NCBI GenBank assembly: GCA_002309805.1
Contig: DBYJ01000045.1
Span: forward strand, 19,743-83,742
DNA length: 64,000 nucleotides
Direction of reading: 5' to 3'
From: Bacteroidales bacterium UBA1189
GTDB lineage: Bacteria > Bacteroidota > Bacteroidia > Bacteroidales > Bacteroidaceae
Position numbers and translations under genes: made by a program. The stretch's first letter is position 1. Every line of letters starts with the position of its first letter. A model generated the notes under the pieces. That model did no database searches, was not told where the DNA came from, and saw only the letters and a list, made by a program, of their open reading frames with translations. Below are positions 55,012-63,977 of the stretch, in pieces.

Positions 55012-58000
55012 ATGAGAAGAACTGTGTTTTTAAAAACCTTGTTAGCATTTGCCCTAGTGCTAATGAGTGGAAATGTGTGGGCTGATAGTTGGAAGAAGGC
55101 GTCAATAGACGAATTGACTAAAAATGACCTCTTCGTTTTCGTTGCTACAACAAGCGACGGTAGTAATTTCGCTTTGACGAGTGCCAATGGCCAGAGTGCT
55201 GCTCCTACTGCTGTTTCGGTGACTCTAGATGGTGATATTATCACCAGCAGCATTACTGACGAATTAAAATGGAGCGTTGAGCTCTATGACAAGAAGTATT
55301 ACATCTTCCATCCCAATGGCGATCTAAGTCGCCATCTGTATAGTACATCCAGCAACAATGGTATTCGAGTAGGAGGAAGTGACAACTACATTTTTGAGCT
55401 AATTACAGCAGACGGCGATGCCAAAGGCTATTTTATGCAACGAGATCTTGGACGTTATCTTGGAGTTTATGAAAAAAAGGATTGGCGTTCGTACACAACC
55501 CTTCATAATAACATCAAAGGCCAGACATTCTCGTTTTATAAACTGACAAATGATGCTGGTGATCAGTCGGTGGCAACAACTGTCACTATCGATGACTCGG
55601 AACTGACAAACAAAGATCTTAAAAATGGTGCGACTGCTGGCAAGCTGAAAGCCATTGTTTCAACGACTAATGGGGCTGTCAGCGGAGCAACTGTCGTTTG
55701 GACGTCAAGCGACGAGTCTGTCGCCACGATTAGCGATGCTGGTGTTATCACTCTTGTAGCTGTTGGTACTTCCGCTATCAAGGCTAGCTACGCGGGCGTG
55801 GAAGGGCAGTTCAAACCCTCTTCTGCTTCTTATACTCTTACCGTCACCAATTCTGAATCAAACGTCCCCGGCACGCTCGACAAACCTTATACTGTGGCTG
55901 AGGCTCGTGCAGCCATTGAAGCAGGTACCGGTGTGACGGGAGTGTATGCTACAGGTATCGTTTCAGAGATTGTTACGGCTTTTAATGCGCAGTACGGAAA
56001 CATTTCCTATAATATCTCTGCTGACGGAACGAAAACTGCCGACCAGCTGCAGGCATACCGTGGCAAGGATAAGGATGGGGTGGCGTTCACTTCACCGGAC
56101 GATGTTCAGGTGGGCGACGTTGTGGTTATATATGGCAACCTGAAGAAATATAATGATATCTATGAATTTGCACAAGATAACCAGCGTGTTTCTTTTACTC
56201 GCGCTGCTGTTGCTGTCGAAAAGCCGACATTCAATCCTGATAGTGGAACTTACGAGGAGGAAGTGGAGGTTTCTATTTCTTGTGTGACTCAGGGCGTGGA
56301 TATTTACTATACCCTTGACGGGACGGAGCCTACGCAGGGAAGTACAAAGTATACTACTCCGATTGTTCTTACAGAGACCACAACCGTAAAGGCCATTGCC
56401 TATAAAGGAACTGATGCAAGTGCTGTCGCAGAGGCAACCTATACCTTCCTTTCCGAAAAGACTATTGCCCAAGTTCGCGCTCAAGGAACGGGCAGCGTCA
56501 TGACGAAGGGTATTGTCACAAGCGTTAGTGGGAAAACTGCCTACATTCAAGATAGGACTGCCGCCATTGCCGTTTACGGCTCAAGTAATCTGACGTGTGC
56601 CGTTGGTGACGAAATCTCGGTGGAAGGTACGTTGACAACTTATAGAGGACTGATGGAAATCGGTAGTCCAACGATTACAGTCATTTCTTCAGGAAACAAC
56701 GTTGCTCCCGTAGAGAAGACCATAGCAGAAATCAACGCTGATTTTAGTGGAAGCAATGCCTTGCAGGGTATGCTTGTGAAAATCGTTGATGCTACGGTGA
56801 CGGCAATTGAAGGCCAGAATACCTCGATCGCACAGGACGCGAATACGGTTGTTGTCCGCGGCATCACGGGTGTGGCTGTCAATGATGTGATTACCATTGT
56901 AGGTAATATAGGCTGCTTCGATGTCCCTCAGATTGCCAATCCGACACTTGTTGACGAAACACCTTCTATTGCCGTTACTCCCGCAGAAGCAATGGTCGAT
57001 GCTGAAGGTGGTACGGTGGAATTGGATGTGGTCTTAAAGAACATTGAAGAAACTGCTGTTGTTGGTGTGAAATACTTTGATGCTGAAGGTTCGACTGAGG
57101 CTCAGTGCGCATGGATTAGGACCGAATATAAGGACGGCGGAGTGACGCTGACGGTGGATGCCAACGAAGGTGATGCCCGCACGGCATATCTGAAGGTCTA
57201 TGCTGGTGATGTCTATTCCAATCTCATTACCATTTCACAGAAAAAGTATGTGGTGTTTATTGATTATGCCACTCTGCCGTTTGAGTTTAATGGTAAATTT
57301 GCTGATATAGAGGAAACGATTGGACTGACTCAGAGTGGATTGGCCACGAAGGACTATTCAAGTGCGCCGTATCTGAAGTTTGACACCACGGGCGATAATC
57401 TTGTCTTGAAAATAAATGAGGCACCGCACGCGCTTGTCTTTGATATCAAGGCCAACCCGGGAAACGATCCTTGGAGTGGAACATTCACTGTAGAAACTTC
57501 TGTTGATGGTGAAAAGTTTGAAAGATTAGATTCGTACACTGATCTTAGTGAAGGCGTTGAGGCGAAATATTATAGACTCGGTTCAACTGTAAGGTATATT
57601 AAATGGACATATACGGAAAAGGTTTCCGGTAACGTCGGACTGGGCAATATTGTCGTGTCGGCAGATCCAATGACATTTGTTAAGGTTGTTACTTCTTATA
57701 AGTTCGCCACATTATGCTTGCCTTTCAATGCCAAGGCCCCAGAGAACGTAGAGGTTTACACAGCCGAGGCAGAAGAAAGTGATGATGTTGCTATACTTAC
57801 CAAGGTAGAAGATGGTATTATTCCTGCCAATACGGGTGTGGTTCTCTATGCCAACGTTGTTGGTGAGAAAACATTTACTTTCTCGGAGACAGATCAGGCT
57901 TCTACAACAGATTTCCGCAATAATAGTTTGAAGGGTGTAACAGGTAAGACTGCATATAAGAAAGTTGAAGGCTACGATGTTGAAAAGAGTTATTACGCTC

Positions 58001-58251
58001 TTGCAGCTGTTGAGAACGAGGCAAAGTTCTGTCTTGTTGAAGGCGGAAGTTATGCTGCCAATACTGCATACCTGGAATTGCCTGCCGGTAGCAGCAATTC
58101 TATCGGTTTGCGCTTTGGCGATGCTACGATGGTAGGTGCCCCTGAGGCAATCGCAGGGCAGAAAGTTATCTACGATTTGACGGGTCGCCGCGTGGAGATG
58201 GCTACGAAGGGCATCTATATCGTGAACGGCAGAAAAGTGATTGTGAAGTAA
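55012..58251 (+). CDS. Large secreted multidomain protein (Ig-like, OB-fold, chitobiase-like repeats)
   Basis: 1079 residues from ATG 55012, with a signal peptide (cut near VWA, residue 24). Domains: an unassigned region (25-180), bacterial Ig-like Big_2 (about 185-280, VVWTSSDESVATISDAGV), an OB-fold-like region (about 293-395), a chitobiase/hexosaminidase C-terminal-like domain (about 402-478, VDIYYTLDGTEPTQGST), a second OB-fold-like domain (about 482-560), a BACON-like domain (about 650-740), a discoidin-like region (about 790-880), and a tail IYDLTGRRVEMATKGIYIV typical of Prevotella secreted proteins. No catalytic site recognised; probably a surface or extracellular glycan or nucleic-acid-binding protein. 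Codon use is AT-richer than neighbours. Confidence 0.75.
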   Translation: MRRTVFLKTLLAFALVLMSGNVWADSWKKASIDELTKNDLFVFVATTSDGSNFALTSANGQSAAPTAVSVTLDGDIITSSITDELKWSVELYDKKYYIFHPNGDLSRHLYSTSSNNGIRVGGSDNYIFELITADGDAKGYFMQRDLGRYLGVYEKKDWRSYTTLHNNIKGQTFSFYKLTNDAGDQSVATTVTIDDSELTNKDLKNGATAGKLKAIVSTTNGAVSGATVVWTSSDESVATISDAGVITLVAVGTSAIKASYAGVEGQFKPSSASYTLTVTNSESNVPGTLDKPYTVAEARAAIEAGTGVTGVYATGIVSEIVTAFNAQYGNISYNISADGTKTADQLQAYRGKDKDGVAFTSPDDVQVGDVVVIYGNLKKYNDIYEFAQDNQRVSFTRAAVAVEKPTFNPDSGTYEEEVEVSISCVTQGVDIYYTLDGTEPTQGSTKYTTPIVLTETTTVKAIAYKGTDASAVAEATYTFLSEKTIAQVRAQGTGSVMTKGIVTSVSGKTAYIQDRTAAIAVYGSSNLTCAVGDEISVEGTLTTYRGLMEIGSPTITVISSGNNVAPVEKTIAEINADFSGSNALQGMLVKIVDATVTAIEGQNTSIAQDANTVVVRGITGVAVNDVITIVGNIGCFDVPQIANPTLVDETPSIAVTPAEAMVDAEGGTVELDVVLKNIEETAVVGVKYFDAEGSTEAQCAWIRTEYKDGGVTLTVDANEGDARTAYLKVYAGDVYSNLITISQKKYVVFIDYATLPFEFNGKFADIEETIGLTQSGLATKDYSSAPYLKFDTTGDNLVLKINEAPHALVFDIKANPGNDPWSGTFTVETSVDGEKFERLDSYTDLSEGVEAKYYRLGSTVRYIKWTYTEKVSGNVGLGNIVVSADPMTFVKVVTSYKFATLCLPFNAKAPENVEVYTAEAEESDDVAILTKVEDGIIPANTGVVLYANVVGEKTFTFSETDQASTTDFRNNSLKGVTGKTAYKKVEGYDVEKSYYALAAVENEAKFCLVEGGSYAANTAYLELPAGSSNSIGLRFGDATMVGAPEAIAGQKVIYDLTGRRVEMATKGIYIVNGRKVIVK

Positions 58252-58263
58252 ATAAAACTAGGT

Positions 58264-58286
58264 GGGGTTCAGCATTGTTGAACCCC
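58264..58286 (+). other. Hairpin between the large secreted protein gene and the small gene
   Basis: GGGGTTCA / TGAACCCC stem with a 7-nt loop, 13 nt past the stop. No U run, so it may stabilise or partly stop the transcript rather than end it. Confidence 0.55.
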
Positions 58287-58331
58287 TCATAAAAGTAAAA
58301 TTGTATAATAATTTTTAATTCAGATACAGCA

Positions 58332-58532
58332 ATGAAGAAATATATTCAGCCTTCCATTGAAATTCAGATAATCCAGTTCCAGCAGATGGTTGCTGCCAGC
58401 ATTGGTTTGGACAACGATAATAAATACAAGGGCGATGGTACGAACTTCGTTCCTGGTTTGCGCAATCCGTTTGCAATGCCCACCTTTGGAGGAGGTTTTG
58501 GTGCGGGCTTTGGCAATCCGTTTGAGGAATAG
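58332..58532 (+). CDS. Small Gly-rich protein, unknown
   Basis: 66 residues. Starts MKKYIQPSIEIQIIQFQQMV, a pattern (basic start, Pro, alternating Ile/Glu, then Met-Val-Ala-Ala-Ser) seen at the front of many short Bacteroidetes proteins of unknown role, and ends in a Gly/Phe-rich tail (FGGGFGAGFGNPFEE). No normal signal peptide. Sits 80 nt after the large secreted protein gene, before a strong terminator, so it is likely co-transcribed with it. A peptide-precursor or export-tag role is speculation. Confidence 0.7.
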   Translation: MKKYIQPSIEIQIIQFQQMVAASIGLDNDNKYKGDGTNFVPGLRNPFAMPTFGGGFGAGFGNPFEE

Positions 58533-58570
58533 GGAAAGAGATTGGGCTTTATCTTTCAGTTTTGAATACC

Positions 58571-58602
58571 GTGTGCGCAGCGATTGTTGCGCACACCTTT
58601 TG
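58571..58602 (+). terminator. Terminator after the small Gly-rich gene
   Basis: GTGTGCGCA / TGCGCACAC stem with an 8-nt loop followed by CTTTTG. Confidence 0.8.
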
Positions 58603-58660
58603 TATAGCTGTGCGGGAGGCGTAACGGGGGGGCGATTTGTGGAATAATGTGGAGCCGGGT

Positions 58661-59797
58661 TTATTCGGACTTGACGAAGATGGCGTAGTAGGTGGTGTTG
58701 TCGGCTTCGACAATGGTGCCGGGGGCGAGGTAGCCGTCTATCTGGTCGGGGATGGTGTTCCAGCCGATGAAGGTGATGCCTTCGCCCTCGTCGTTGGACT
58801 TATGGGTGTTGGCATCGAGCACGGGGAGGCTTGTGTAGCTGCCCCAAAGGGTTTCAATGGTGTTCACCACCTCGCCCTTGGACTGGAACTGAAGGGTGAC
58901 GGGGGAGGCGAGGAAGGAATAGGTGTCGAGGGCACTGATGCCGACGTCGATGGCGCCCGCATTGCTGCAAATGATGCCATAGAAGTCGCTCGTGCTGGTA
59001 ATGTCGGTGTGAAGGGTCCAGAGATTGAAGTTGTTGATGACCTGCTGGAGATTCCATGCGGTGGCCTGATGGGGCATGGCGCATGTGGTGAGTGCCAGGG
59101 GGGCGAGCCGGTTGCCGCTGCGACGCAGGTAGCGTCCGTTGCTCAGCTGGATGAGCCAGCGCCCTGCAGCATTGCGCTCCGACGACTTGGCCCGGAAAAG
59201 GCGCCAGGGGTTGACTTCGCTGCGAACGGTGCCCTTTGCCGTTTGCGACTTGGTGGTGCTGCCGCACCAGAAGAGGGTGGAGTTGTCGTCCAATGGGCGG
59301 GAGAGGATGACGTACATGCCGTCGGCCGGCGCAGCGAAGGCTCGGGGGGTGAAGTCGTGGGGTGTGTCGGAAACGGCGTCGGTCTGCTTTTCGCTGATGA
59401 CGTATTTGCCTTTTAGTATATTGATGATTTCGGAGCGGTGGAGGCCGTTGTAGTTGGAGGTGGTGTAGCTGATGAATGAGCCGTCGTAGTTGATGTTGTC
59501 GATTTCGGAGTCGGTGGAGTAGGAGGCGAAGAAGTCCTCGGCCTGCGCGGCTTTCTCGAAGATGAGCTGGATGTCGACGCTTGTGACGGTGTCGGCATCG
59601 AGGTTAAACTGCACCTGGACCCGCGCCGTGTCGCCTGCCATCACGTAGAGGATGGCGGTGTCGCTGACGGCATAGCTCTCCTTGTCGCCGATGGGGATGA
59701 CTCGTCCGCCCACCTCCTCGACACAGGAGGCGAACACAACGGCTGCCAGCATCAGCGCCGGCAGCAGCCGCTTACTCAGACGGTAGAGGGACAACAA
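58661..59797 (-). CDS. Lipoprotein of unknown function with C-terminal repeat-like domain
   Basis: 378 residues. N terminus LSKRLLPALMLAAVVFASC is a lipoprotein signal (Cys about 25). No ATG gives the basic n-region: the frame opens with TTG at 59797 or 59794, and a stop lies nine codons upstream; the first ATG (59752) would leave no positive charges. Mature part unassigned; the last 40 residues (ITFIGWNTIPDQIDGYLAPG, then YYAIF) resemble an InlB B-repeat. Ten nt after the 57-residue membrane protein gene on the same strand. Confidence 0.72.
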   Translation of the reverse strand: MLSLYRLSKRLLPALMLAAVVFASCVEEVGGRVIPIGDKESYAVSDTAILYVMAGDTARVQVQFNLDADTVTSVDIQLIFEKAAQAEDFFASYSTDSEIDNINYDGSFISYTTSNYNGLHRSEIINILKGKYVISEKQTDAVSDTPHDFTPRAFAAPADGMYVILSRPLDDNSTLFWCGSTTKSQTAKGTVRSEVNPWRLFRAKSSERNAAGRWLIQLSNGRYLRRSGNRLAPLALTTCAMPHQATAWNLQQVINNFNLWTLHTDITSTSDFYGIICSNAGAIDVGISALDTYSFLASPVTLQFQSKGEVVNTIETLWGSYTSLPVLDANTHKSNDEGEGITFIGWNTIPDQIDGYLAPGTIVEADNTTYYAIFVKSE

Positions 59798-59807
59798 CCT
59801 GACGGAA

Positions 59808-59981
59808 CTACTGGTGCTTCTTGTTCAGGATAATATAGACAATGATGCCTAAAATGATAAGCGCAACGCCGCCAAACTGGACTCCGTTGATATTGTTCCA
59901 ACCCATGAAATAGCTGAGGATGAGAGCAATGGAGCCGAGAATCATCAGGATGATGCCGAGACTTTGGAGAAAACCTTTCAT
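59808..59981 (-). CDS. 57-residue two-helix membrane protein
   Basis: Short frame from ATG 59981 to TAG 59808. Sequence starts MKGFLQSLGIILMILGSIAL, with two hydrophobic helices (about 7-25 and 38-53) joined by MGWNNINGVQFGG, and a basic tail NKKHQ. The pattern resembles small inner-membrane proteins of Bacteroidetes with no known function. Its codon pattern and clean helices argue for a real gene, although it is very short. Likely co-transcribed with the lipoprotein gene. Confidence 0.65.
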   Translation of the reverse strand: MKGFLQSLGIILMILGSIALILSYFMGWNNINGVQFGGVALIILGIIVYIILNKKHQ

Positions 59982-60113
59982 AATCTTGCTATAGCTTTTT
60001 TAAGTTTCGTGGTGCAAAATAACGCATAATTATCGAAACTCTCAAATCTTTTGGCATAAAAATGTGTGAAGGAGCTGAAAAAGTGCTTTCCGCAGAAAAA
60101 ACTGGCGGGAATG

Positions 60114-60145
60114 TTTGGAGGTTATGGAAAAAAGCAGTAATTTTG
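60114..60145 (+). promoter_or_regulatory. Promoter of rpsF-rpsR-rplI
   Basis: TTTG at 60114-60117 and TAATTTTG at 60138-60145, 58 nt before the start codon. Confidence 0.8.
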
Positions 60146-60148
60146 CCG

Positions 60149-60175
60149 CGCTTTTTTCGGAAAAGGCGAAAAAGC
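60149..60175 (+). promoter_or_regulatory. Leader hairpin of the rpsF operon
   Basis: GCTTTTTTCG pairs with CGAAAAAGC (one bulged T) around GAAAAGG, directly at the expected transcript start. In many bacteria S6:S18 binds a leader hairpin of this operon; the known CCG signature was not confirmed here. Confidence 0.4.
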
Positions 60176-60203
60176 AATAGTATTAACCCTTAAAAACAGT
60201 GTA

Positions 60204-60551
60204 ATGAACCAGTACGAAACCGTTTTCATTTTGACTCCCGTTTTGTCTGATGCTCAGATGAAGGAAGCGGTAGACAAGTTCAGAGGTATTCTCACCGCCG
60301 AGGGCGCCGAGATTATCAATGAAGAGCACTGGGGTATGAAGAAACTCGCTTACCCCATTGAGAAGAAGACGACCGGCTTCTACGAACTCATCGAGTTCAA
60401 GGCTGAGCCCACGGTCATCGAGAAACTTGAAGTGAATTTCCGTCGTGACGAGCGCGTCATCCGCTACCTCACCGTCAAGATGGAGAAGTATGCAGCCCAG
60501 TACGCCGAGAAGCGTCGCAGTCTTAAACAAACTAAATCAGAGGAGGCTTAA
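60204..60551 (+). CDS. rpsF: 30S ribosomal protein S6
   Basis: 115 residues, starting [19 protein letters not shown], and containing [20 protein letters not shown], both standard S6 segments. Pairs with S18 on the 30S platform. Two nt before rpsR. Confidence 0.97.
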   Translation: MNQYETVFILTPVLSDAQMKEAVDKFRGILTAEGAEIINEEHWGMKKLAYPIEKKTTGFYELIEFKAEPTVIEKLEVNFRRDERVIRYLTVKMEKYAAQYAEKRRSLKQTKSEEA

Positions 60552-60553
60552 TC

Positions 60554-60823
60554 ATGGCACAGGAACAAGGTGAAATCCGTTATCTCACTCCCCCCGTAGT
60601 AGATAAGAAGCGTAAGAAATACTGCCGTTTCAAGAAGAGTGGCATTAAGTACATCGACTACAAGGACCCCGAGTTCTTGAAGAAGTTCCTCAACGAGCAG
60701 GGTAAGATTCTGCCCCGCCGCATCACCGGCACCTCGCTGAAGTACCAGCGCCGCGTCGCCCAGGCTGTCAAGCGTGCACGTCATCTGGCTTTGCTGCCAT
60801 TCGTAACCGATATGATGAAGTAA
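60554..60823 (+). CDS. rpsR: 30S ribosomal protein S18
   Basis: 89 residues with [20 protein letters not shown] and [20 protein letters not shown], the hallmark S18 motif. Basic throughout, normal length; 21 nt before rplI. Confidence 0.97.
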   Translation: MAQEQGEIRYLTPPVVDKKRKKYCRFKKSGIKYIDYKDPEFLKKFLNEQGKILPRRITGTSLKYQRRVAQAVKRARHLALLPFVTDMMK

Positions 60824-60844
60824 TTAAAGTAAGGAGGACTAGAT

Positions 60845-61312
60845 ATGCAGATCATTTTGATTGAAGACGTTCAGGGCCTCGGCTACAAGAACGACATCGT
60901 AACAGTGAAGGACGGCTACGGCCGCAACTATCTCATCCCCCAGCACAAGGGTATCGTCGCTACGGAGAGCGCCAAGAAGGTGCTTGCCGAGAACCTGCGT
61001 CAGCGCGCTCACAAGCTGGCTGCCATCAAGAAGGCCGCCGAGGAGCTTGCTGCCCGCATCGAGCCCCTGTCACTCACCATCGCCGCCAAGGTCAGCGAGG
61101 CTGGTACACTCTACGCCGCCGTCGGTGCAGCTCAGGTTGCTGCTGAAATCAACCGCCAGGGCTATGAAGTGGATGCCAAGCAGGTGACCGTCAAGGAACC
61201 CGCCAAGGAACTTGGCCACTATGTGGCAACCGTCAACCTCCATCGTGAGGTTTCCGTCGAAGTTCCCTTCGAGGTTGTCGCTGAAGGCGAAGAGGCTCCC
61301 GCTGCCGAGTAA
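60845..61312 (+). CDS. rplI: 50S ribosomal protein L9
   Basis: 155 residues. N-terminal domain MQIILIEDVQGLGYKNDIVT and the VKDGYGRNYLIPQ motif, a long connecting helix (about 40-75), and the C-terminal RNA-binding domain. Acidic tail EEAPAAE. Last gene of the operon. Confidence 0.97.
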   Translation: MQIILIEDVQGLGYKNDIVTVKDGYGRNYLIPQHKGIVATESAKKVLAENLRQRAHKLAAIKKAAEELAARIEPLSLTIAAKVSEAGTLYAAVGAAQVAAEINRQGYEVDAKQVTVKEPAKELGHYVATVNLHREVSVEVPFEVVAEGEEAPAAE

Positions 61313-61336
61313 GCTGCGCGAGTTCATTAAACAGAA

Positions 61337-61370
61337 AAAGGGAGGAATGCCAGTCGGCGTTCCTCCCTTT
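61337..61370. terminator. Bidirectional terminator between rplI and the GH95 gene
   Basis: AAAGGGAGGAATGCC / GGCGTTCCTCCCTTT, 15 pairs with one mismatch and a 4-nt loop, between convergent stops. Confidence 0.88.
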
Positions 61371-61391
61371 CCTGTGGTGTCCCTTCTCCGG

Positions 61392-63770
61392 TTATTTCAC
61401 CATCACTTTCTCGCCTTTGTGGGTTTGGATGTCGAGGATGCCGCTCTCGGTCATCACACGGAGCGGGCCGCCCAGATGGGAGATGATGGTGCAGCGTGAG
61501 ACCTCGCCGTCCTTCCACGTAAGATCCTGAATCTCGAAGCCGCCACGGCAACGGAGGCCGCGGACACGTCCGCTTGGCCATGCAGAGGGCAGGGCAGGGA
61601 GCAGACGGATGAAGCCCTCGTGGCTCTGGACGAGCATCTCGGCGATACCCGCTGTGCAGCCGAAGTTGCCGTCGATCTGGAAGGGGGGATGGGAGTCGAA
61701 CATGTTGGGGTAGGTGCCGCCCTGCTGACGGCCTCGCGGCTGGATGGCGGGCTTAATCTGCTCACGGATGAGCGTCATCGCATGGTCGCCGTCAAGAAGA
61801 CGTGCCCAGAGACAGACTTTCCAGCCCATCGACCAGCCTGTGGAGGCGTCGCCGCGGGCTACGAGGCTGGTGCGGGCAGCGCTGAAGAGGTCGGGCGTGC
61901 CGTCGGACGTAATCTGATTGCCAGGGTAGAGCCCCCAGAGGTGCGAGACGTGGCGGTGATGGTCGTTGGGATTGTCCCAATCCTCCATCCACTCCTGCAG
62001 CTGGCCCCAGCGCCCAATCTGCATGGGGGCGAGCTGGTTGTAGATGGTCTTCAGGGTGTCGATGAAGAGCGCATCGTCGCCCAGCTTCTCTGCCGTGCGG
62101 ATGCTGTTGGCAAAGAGGTCGTGGACAAGCTGGTTGTCCATCGTGGTGCCATAGACGACGGCGAAGTTGCGGCCTGGGATGAACGGATTGTTCTCAGGTG
62201 AGAAACTGGGGCTGACAACCAGCCATCCGTGCTCGGGCTCAGGGGTAAGGAAGTCGATGTAGAATTCGCAGGCGCTGCGCATGATGGGCCACGCCTCGGC
62301 AAGGAACTGCTCGTCGCCACTAAAGAGGAAGTGCTCGTAGAGATGCTGGCAAAGCCAGGCGTTGCATGTGGGCCAGATGCCGTAGTTGGGGCCGTCGACG
62401 GCTCCTGTGGAGCGCCAGATGTCGGTGTTGTGGTGGAGCGTCCAGCCGCGACAGCCATACATGGCAGCACTTTCACGTCCTGTCTCGGCTACCTCGCGGA
62501 TGAGACGGAGCATCGGCTCGTGCATCTCGGGGAGGGCTGTCACCTCGGCAGGCCAGTAGTTCATCTCCAGGTTGATGTTGGAGGTGTACTTGCCGTCCCA
62601 AGGGGCAAAGGTGTGGTGGTTCCAGATGCCCTGCAGGTTGGCAGCTTGCCCGCCGGGTTGCGAGCAACTGATGAGCAGGTAGCGCCCGAACTGGAAGTAG
62701 AGTTCGACGAGCTGCGGGTCGTCGTTTTCGCTGAATTCGCGGATACGTTGGTCGGTAGGGAGGAATACGCGGCGGTTGATACCCAGGAAGAGGTTGACGC
62801 GGTTGAAGAGCGAGGCGTAGTAGTTGCAATGGCTCTTCTTGAGGCGGTTGTAGCTGCCCTTCGTCGGATGAGATGCAAACGCTTTCATGCCGTTGAGCGG
62901 AGCCTGCGCTTCTTTGTCGGCATCACCTGAGACGTCGCTGTAGTTCACAAAGTTGGTGCCCGACGAGATGAGGATATAGACTTCGTCGGCGTCGCTGACG
63001 GTAAGGTGGCTGTCGTCGCCTGTCAGCGTGCCCCCTCGGGCGGCTATGCGTGCGGTAGTGGTAAAGCGGATTTTGCCTTCGATGCCCTCGTGGTCGAAGG
63101 CCCTGCCGCGCAGGGTGAGGGTGGCTTCCTTGGCGTCGGTAGTAAGGGTGACGTCGCGCATGGGGCTGGTGAAGGTAGAGGTAAAGGAGATGCTGTGCTT
63201 CTTGTCGGCGCTGAGGCGGACGAGGGCGACATCGTCGGTAAACGAAGTGAAGACCTCGCGTGTATAGCGCACGCCGCCTGCCGTGAACGAGCATTGGCTG
63301 GTTGCCTTGCTAATGTTCAGCTCGCGCGTGTATTTCTTATAGGAGAGCGAGTCGCCTTGCAGGGCATCGGAGGGGAATCCGAAGTCGAGGCGGAATGAGC
63401 CGACGGTCTGGTAGGGCATGCCGTTGGCGCGTTGTGCCGAGACGTATTGCCCGCAGAGGCGTTGTGCTTCCTCGTTCTGTCCCTTGAAGAGCAGGTCGCG
63501 TATTTCGTCAAGGTGCTCGGCAGCAAGCGGATTGACATTGTTGTGGGGCGATCCGCCCCAGACGTTCTCATCGTTGAGCTGCAGCTCGTCGTGCAGGGGA
63601 TTGGCGTACCACATCACGCCCAGATGTCCGTTGCCCAGCGGCAGGGCCTCTTCCCAGAGGGCGGCAGGCTGTTCGTACCAAAGACGGAGGTCGGGCTTCG
63701 GCATCAGCGAGCAGCCCGTGACAAGAAACGACAAGACTGTCGTCAGCAAAACAAAGGAAGTCTTTTTCAT
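61392..63770 (-). CDS. GH95 alpha-L-fucosidase/galactosidase-like lipoprotein
   Basis: 792 residues from ATG 63770; the frame reads further upstream but into the tRNA region. Lipobox LVTGCS with Cys20, so probably a surface or periplasmic lipoprotein. GH95 features: LPLGNGHLGVMWYANP (N-terminal sandwich), Asn398 and Asn400 in TSNINLEMNYW, catalytic acid Glu526 in PSFSPEN, HRHVSHLWGLYPG, and Asp700 in HPPFQIDGNFG. All residues expected for the inverting mechanism are present. Fucose versus galactose preference depends on one loop residue and is not decided here. Confidence 0.93.
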   Translation of the reverse strand: MKKTSFVLLTTVLSFLVTGCSLMPKPDLRLWYEQPAALWEEALPLGNGHLGVMWYANPLHDELQLNDENVWGGSPHNNVNPLAAEHLDEIRDLLFKGQNEEAQRLCGQYVSAQRANGMPYQTVGSFRLDFGFPSDALQGDSLSYKKYTRELNISKATSQCSFTAGGVRYTREVFTSFTDDVALVRLSADKKHSISFTSTFTSPMRDVTLTTDAKEATLTLRGRAFDHEGIEGKIRFTTTARIAARGGTLTGDDSHLTVSDADEVYILISSGTNFVNYSDVSGDADKEAQAPLNGMKAFASHPTKGSYNRLKKSHCNYYASLFNRVNLFLGINRRVFLPTDQRIREFSENDDPQLVELYFQFGRYLLISCSQPGGQAANLQGIWNHHTFAPWDGKYTSNINLEMNYWPAEVTALPEMHEPMLRLIREVAETGRESAAMYGCRGWTLHHNTDIWRSTGAVDGPNYGIWPTCNAWLCQHLYEHFLFSGDEQFLAEAWPIMRSACEFYIDFLTPEPEHGWLVVSPSFSPENNPFIPGRNFAVVYGTTMDNQLVHDLFANSIRTAEKLGDDALFIDTLKTIYNQLAPMQIGRWGQLQEWMEDWDNPNDHHRHVSHLWGLYPGNQITSDGTPDLFSAARTSLVARGDASTGWSMGWKVCLWARLLDGDHAMTLIREQIKPAIQPRGRQQGGTYPNMFDSHPPFQIDGNFGCTAGIAEMLVQSHEGFIRLLPALPSAWPSGRVRGLRCRGGFEIQDLTWKDGEVSRCTIISHLGGPLRVMTESGILDIQTHKGEKVMVK

Positions 63771-63792
63771 AGTCACTCGTTTTAATAGTATA

Positions 63793-63830
63793 AAAAAACC
63801 GACGTTAAGGTATTGAAGGTCCTTAATGTC
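63793..63830 (-). terminator. Terminator after the tRNA genes
   Basis: GACATTAAGG / CCTTAACGTC on the minus strand, 10 pairs with one G-U, followed by GG and six T, 28 nt past tRNA-Gly. It sits just upstream of the GH95 gene, whose own promoter is not apparent. Confidence 0.8.
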
Positions 63831-63857
63831 GATGCGCATTTTAGAAGAAATCTCCAG

Positions 63858-63930
<73 letters not shown>

Positions 63931-63932
63931 GG

Positions 63933-63965
63933 CAAGGGAGAAAAGCTCTACTGAGCTATCTCCGT
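63933..63965 (-). pseudogene. Possible tRNA relic
   Basis: Minus strand reads GGAGATAGCTCAGTAGAGC, which looks like the first third of a tRNA but with a D-loop shortened to AGTA; TCTCC follows shortly and pairs with GGAGA. No anticodon or T arm is present between it and tRNA-Gly. Confidence 0.45.
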
Positions 63966-63977
63966 AAGGCTTTGTTG

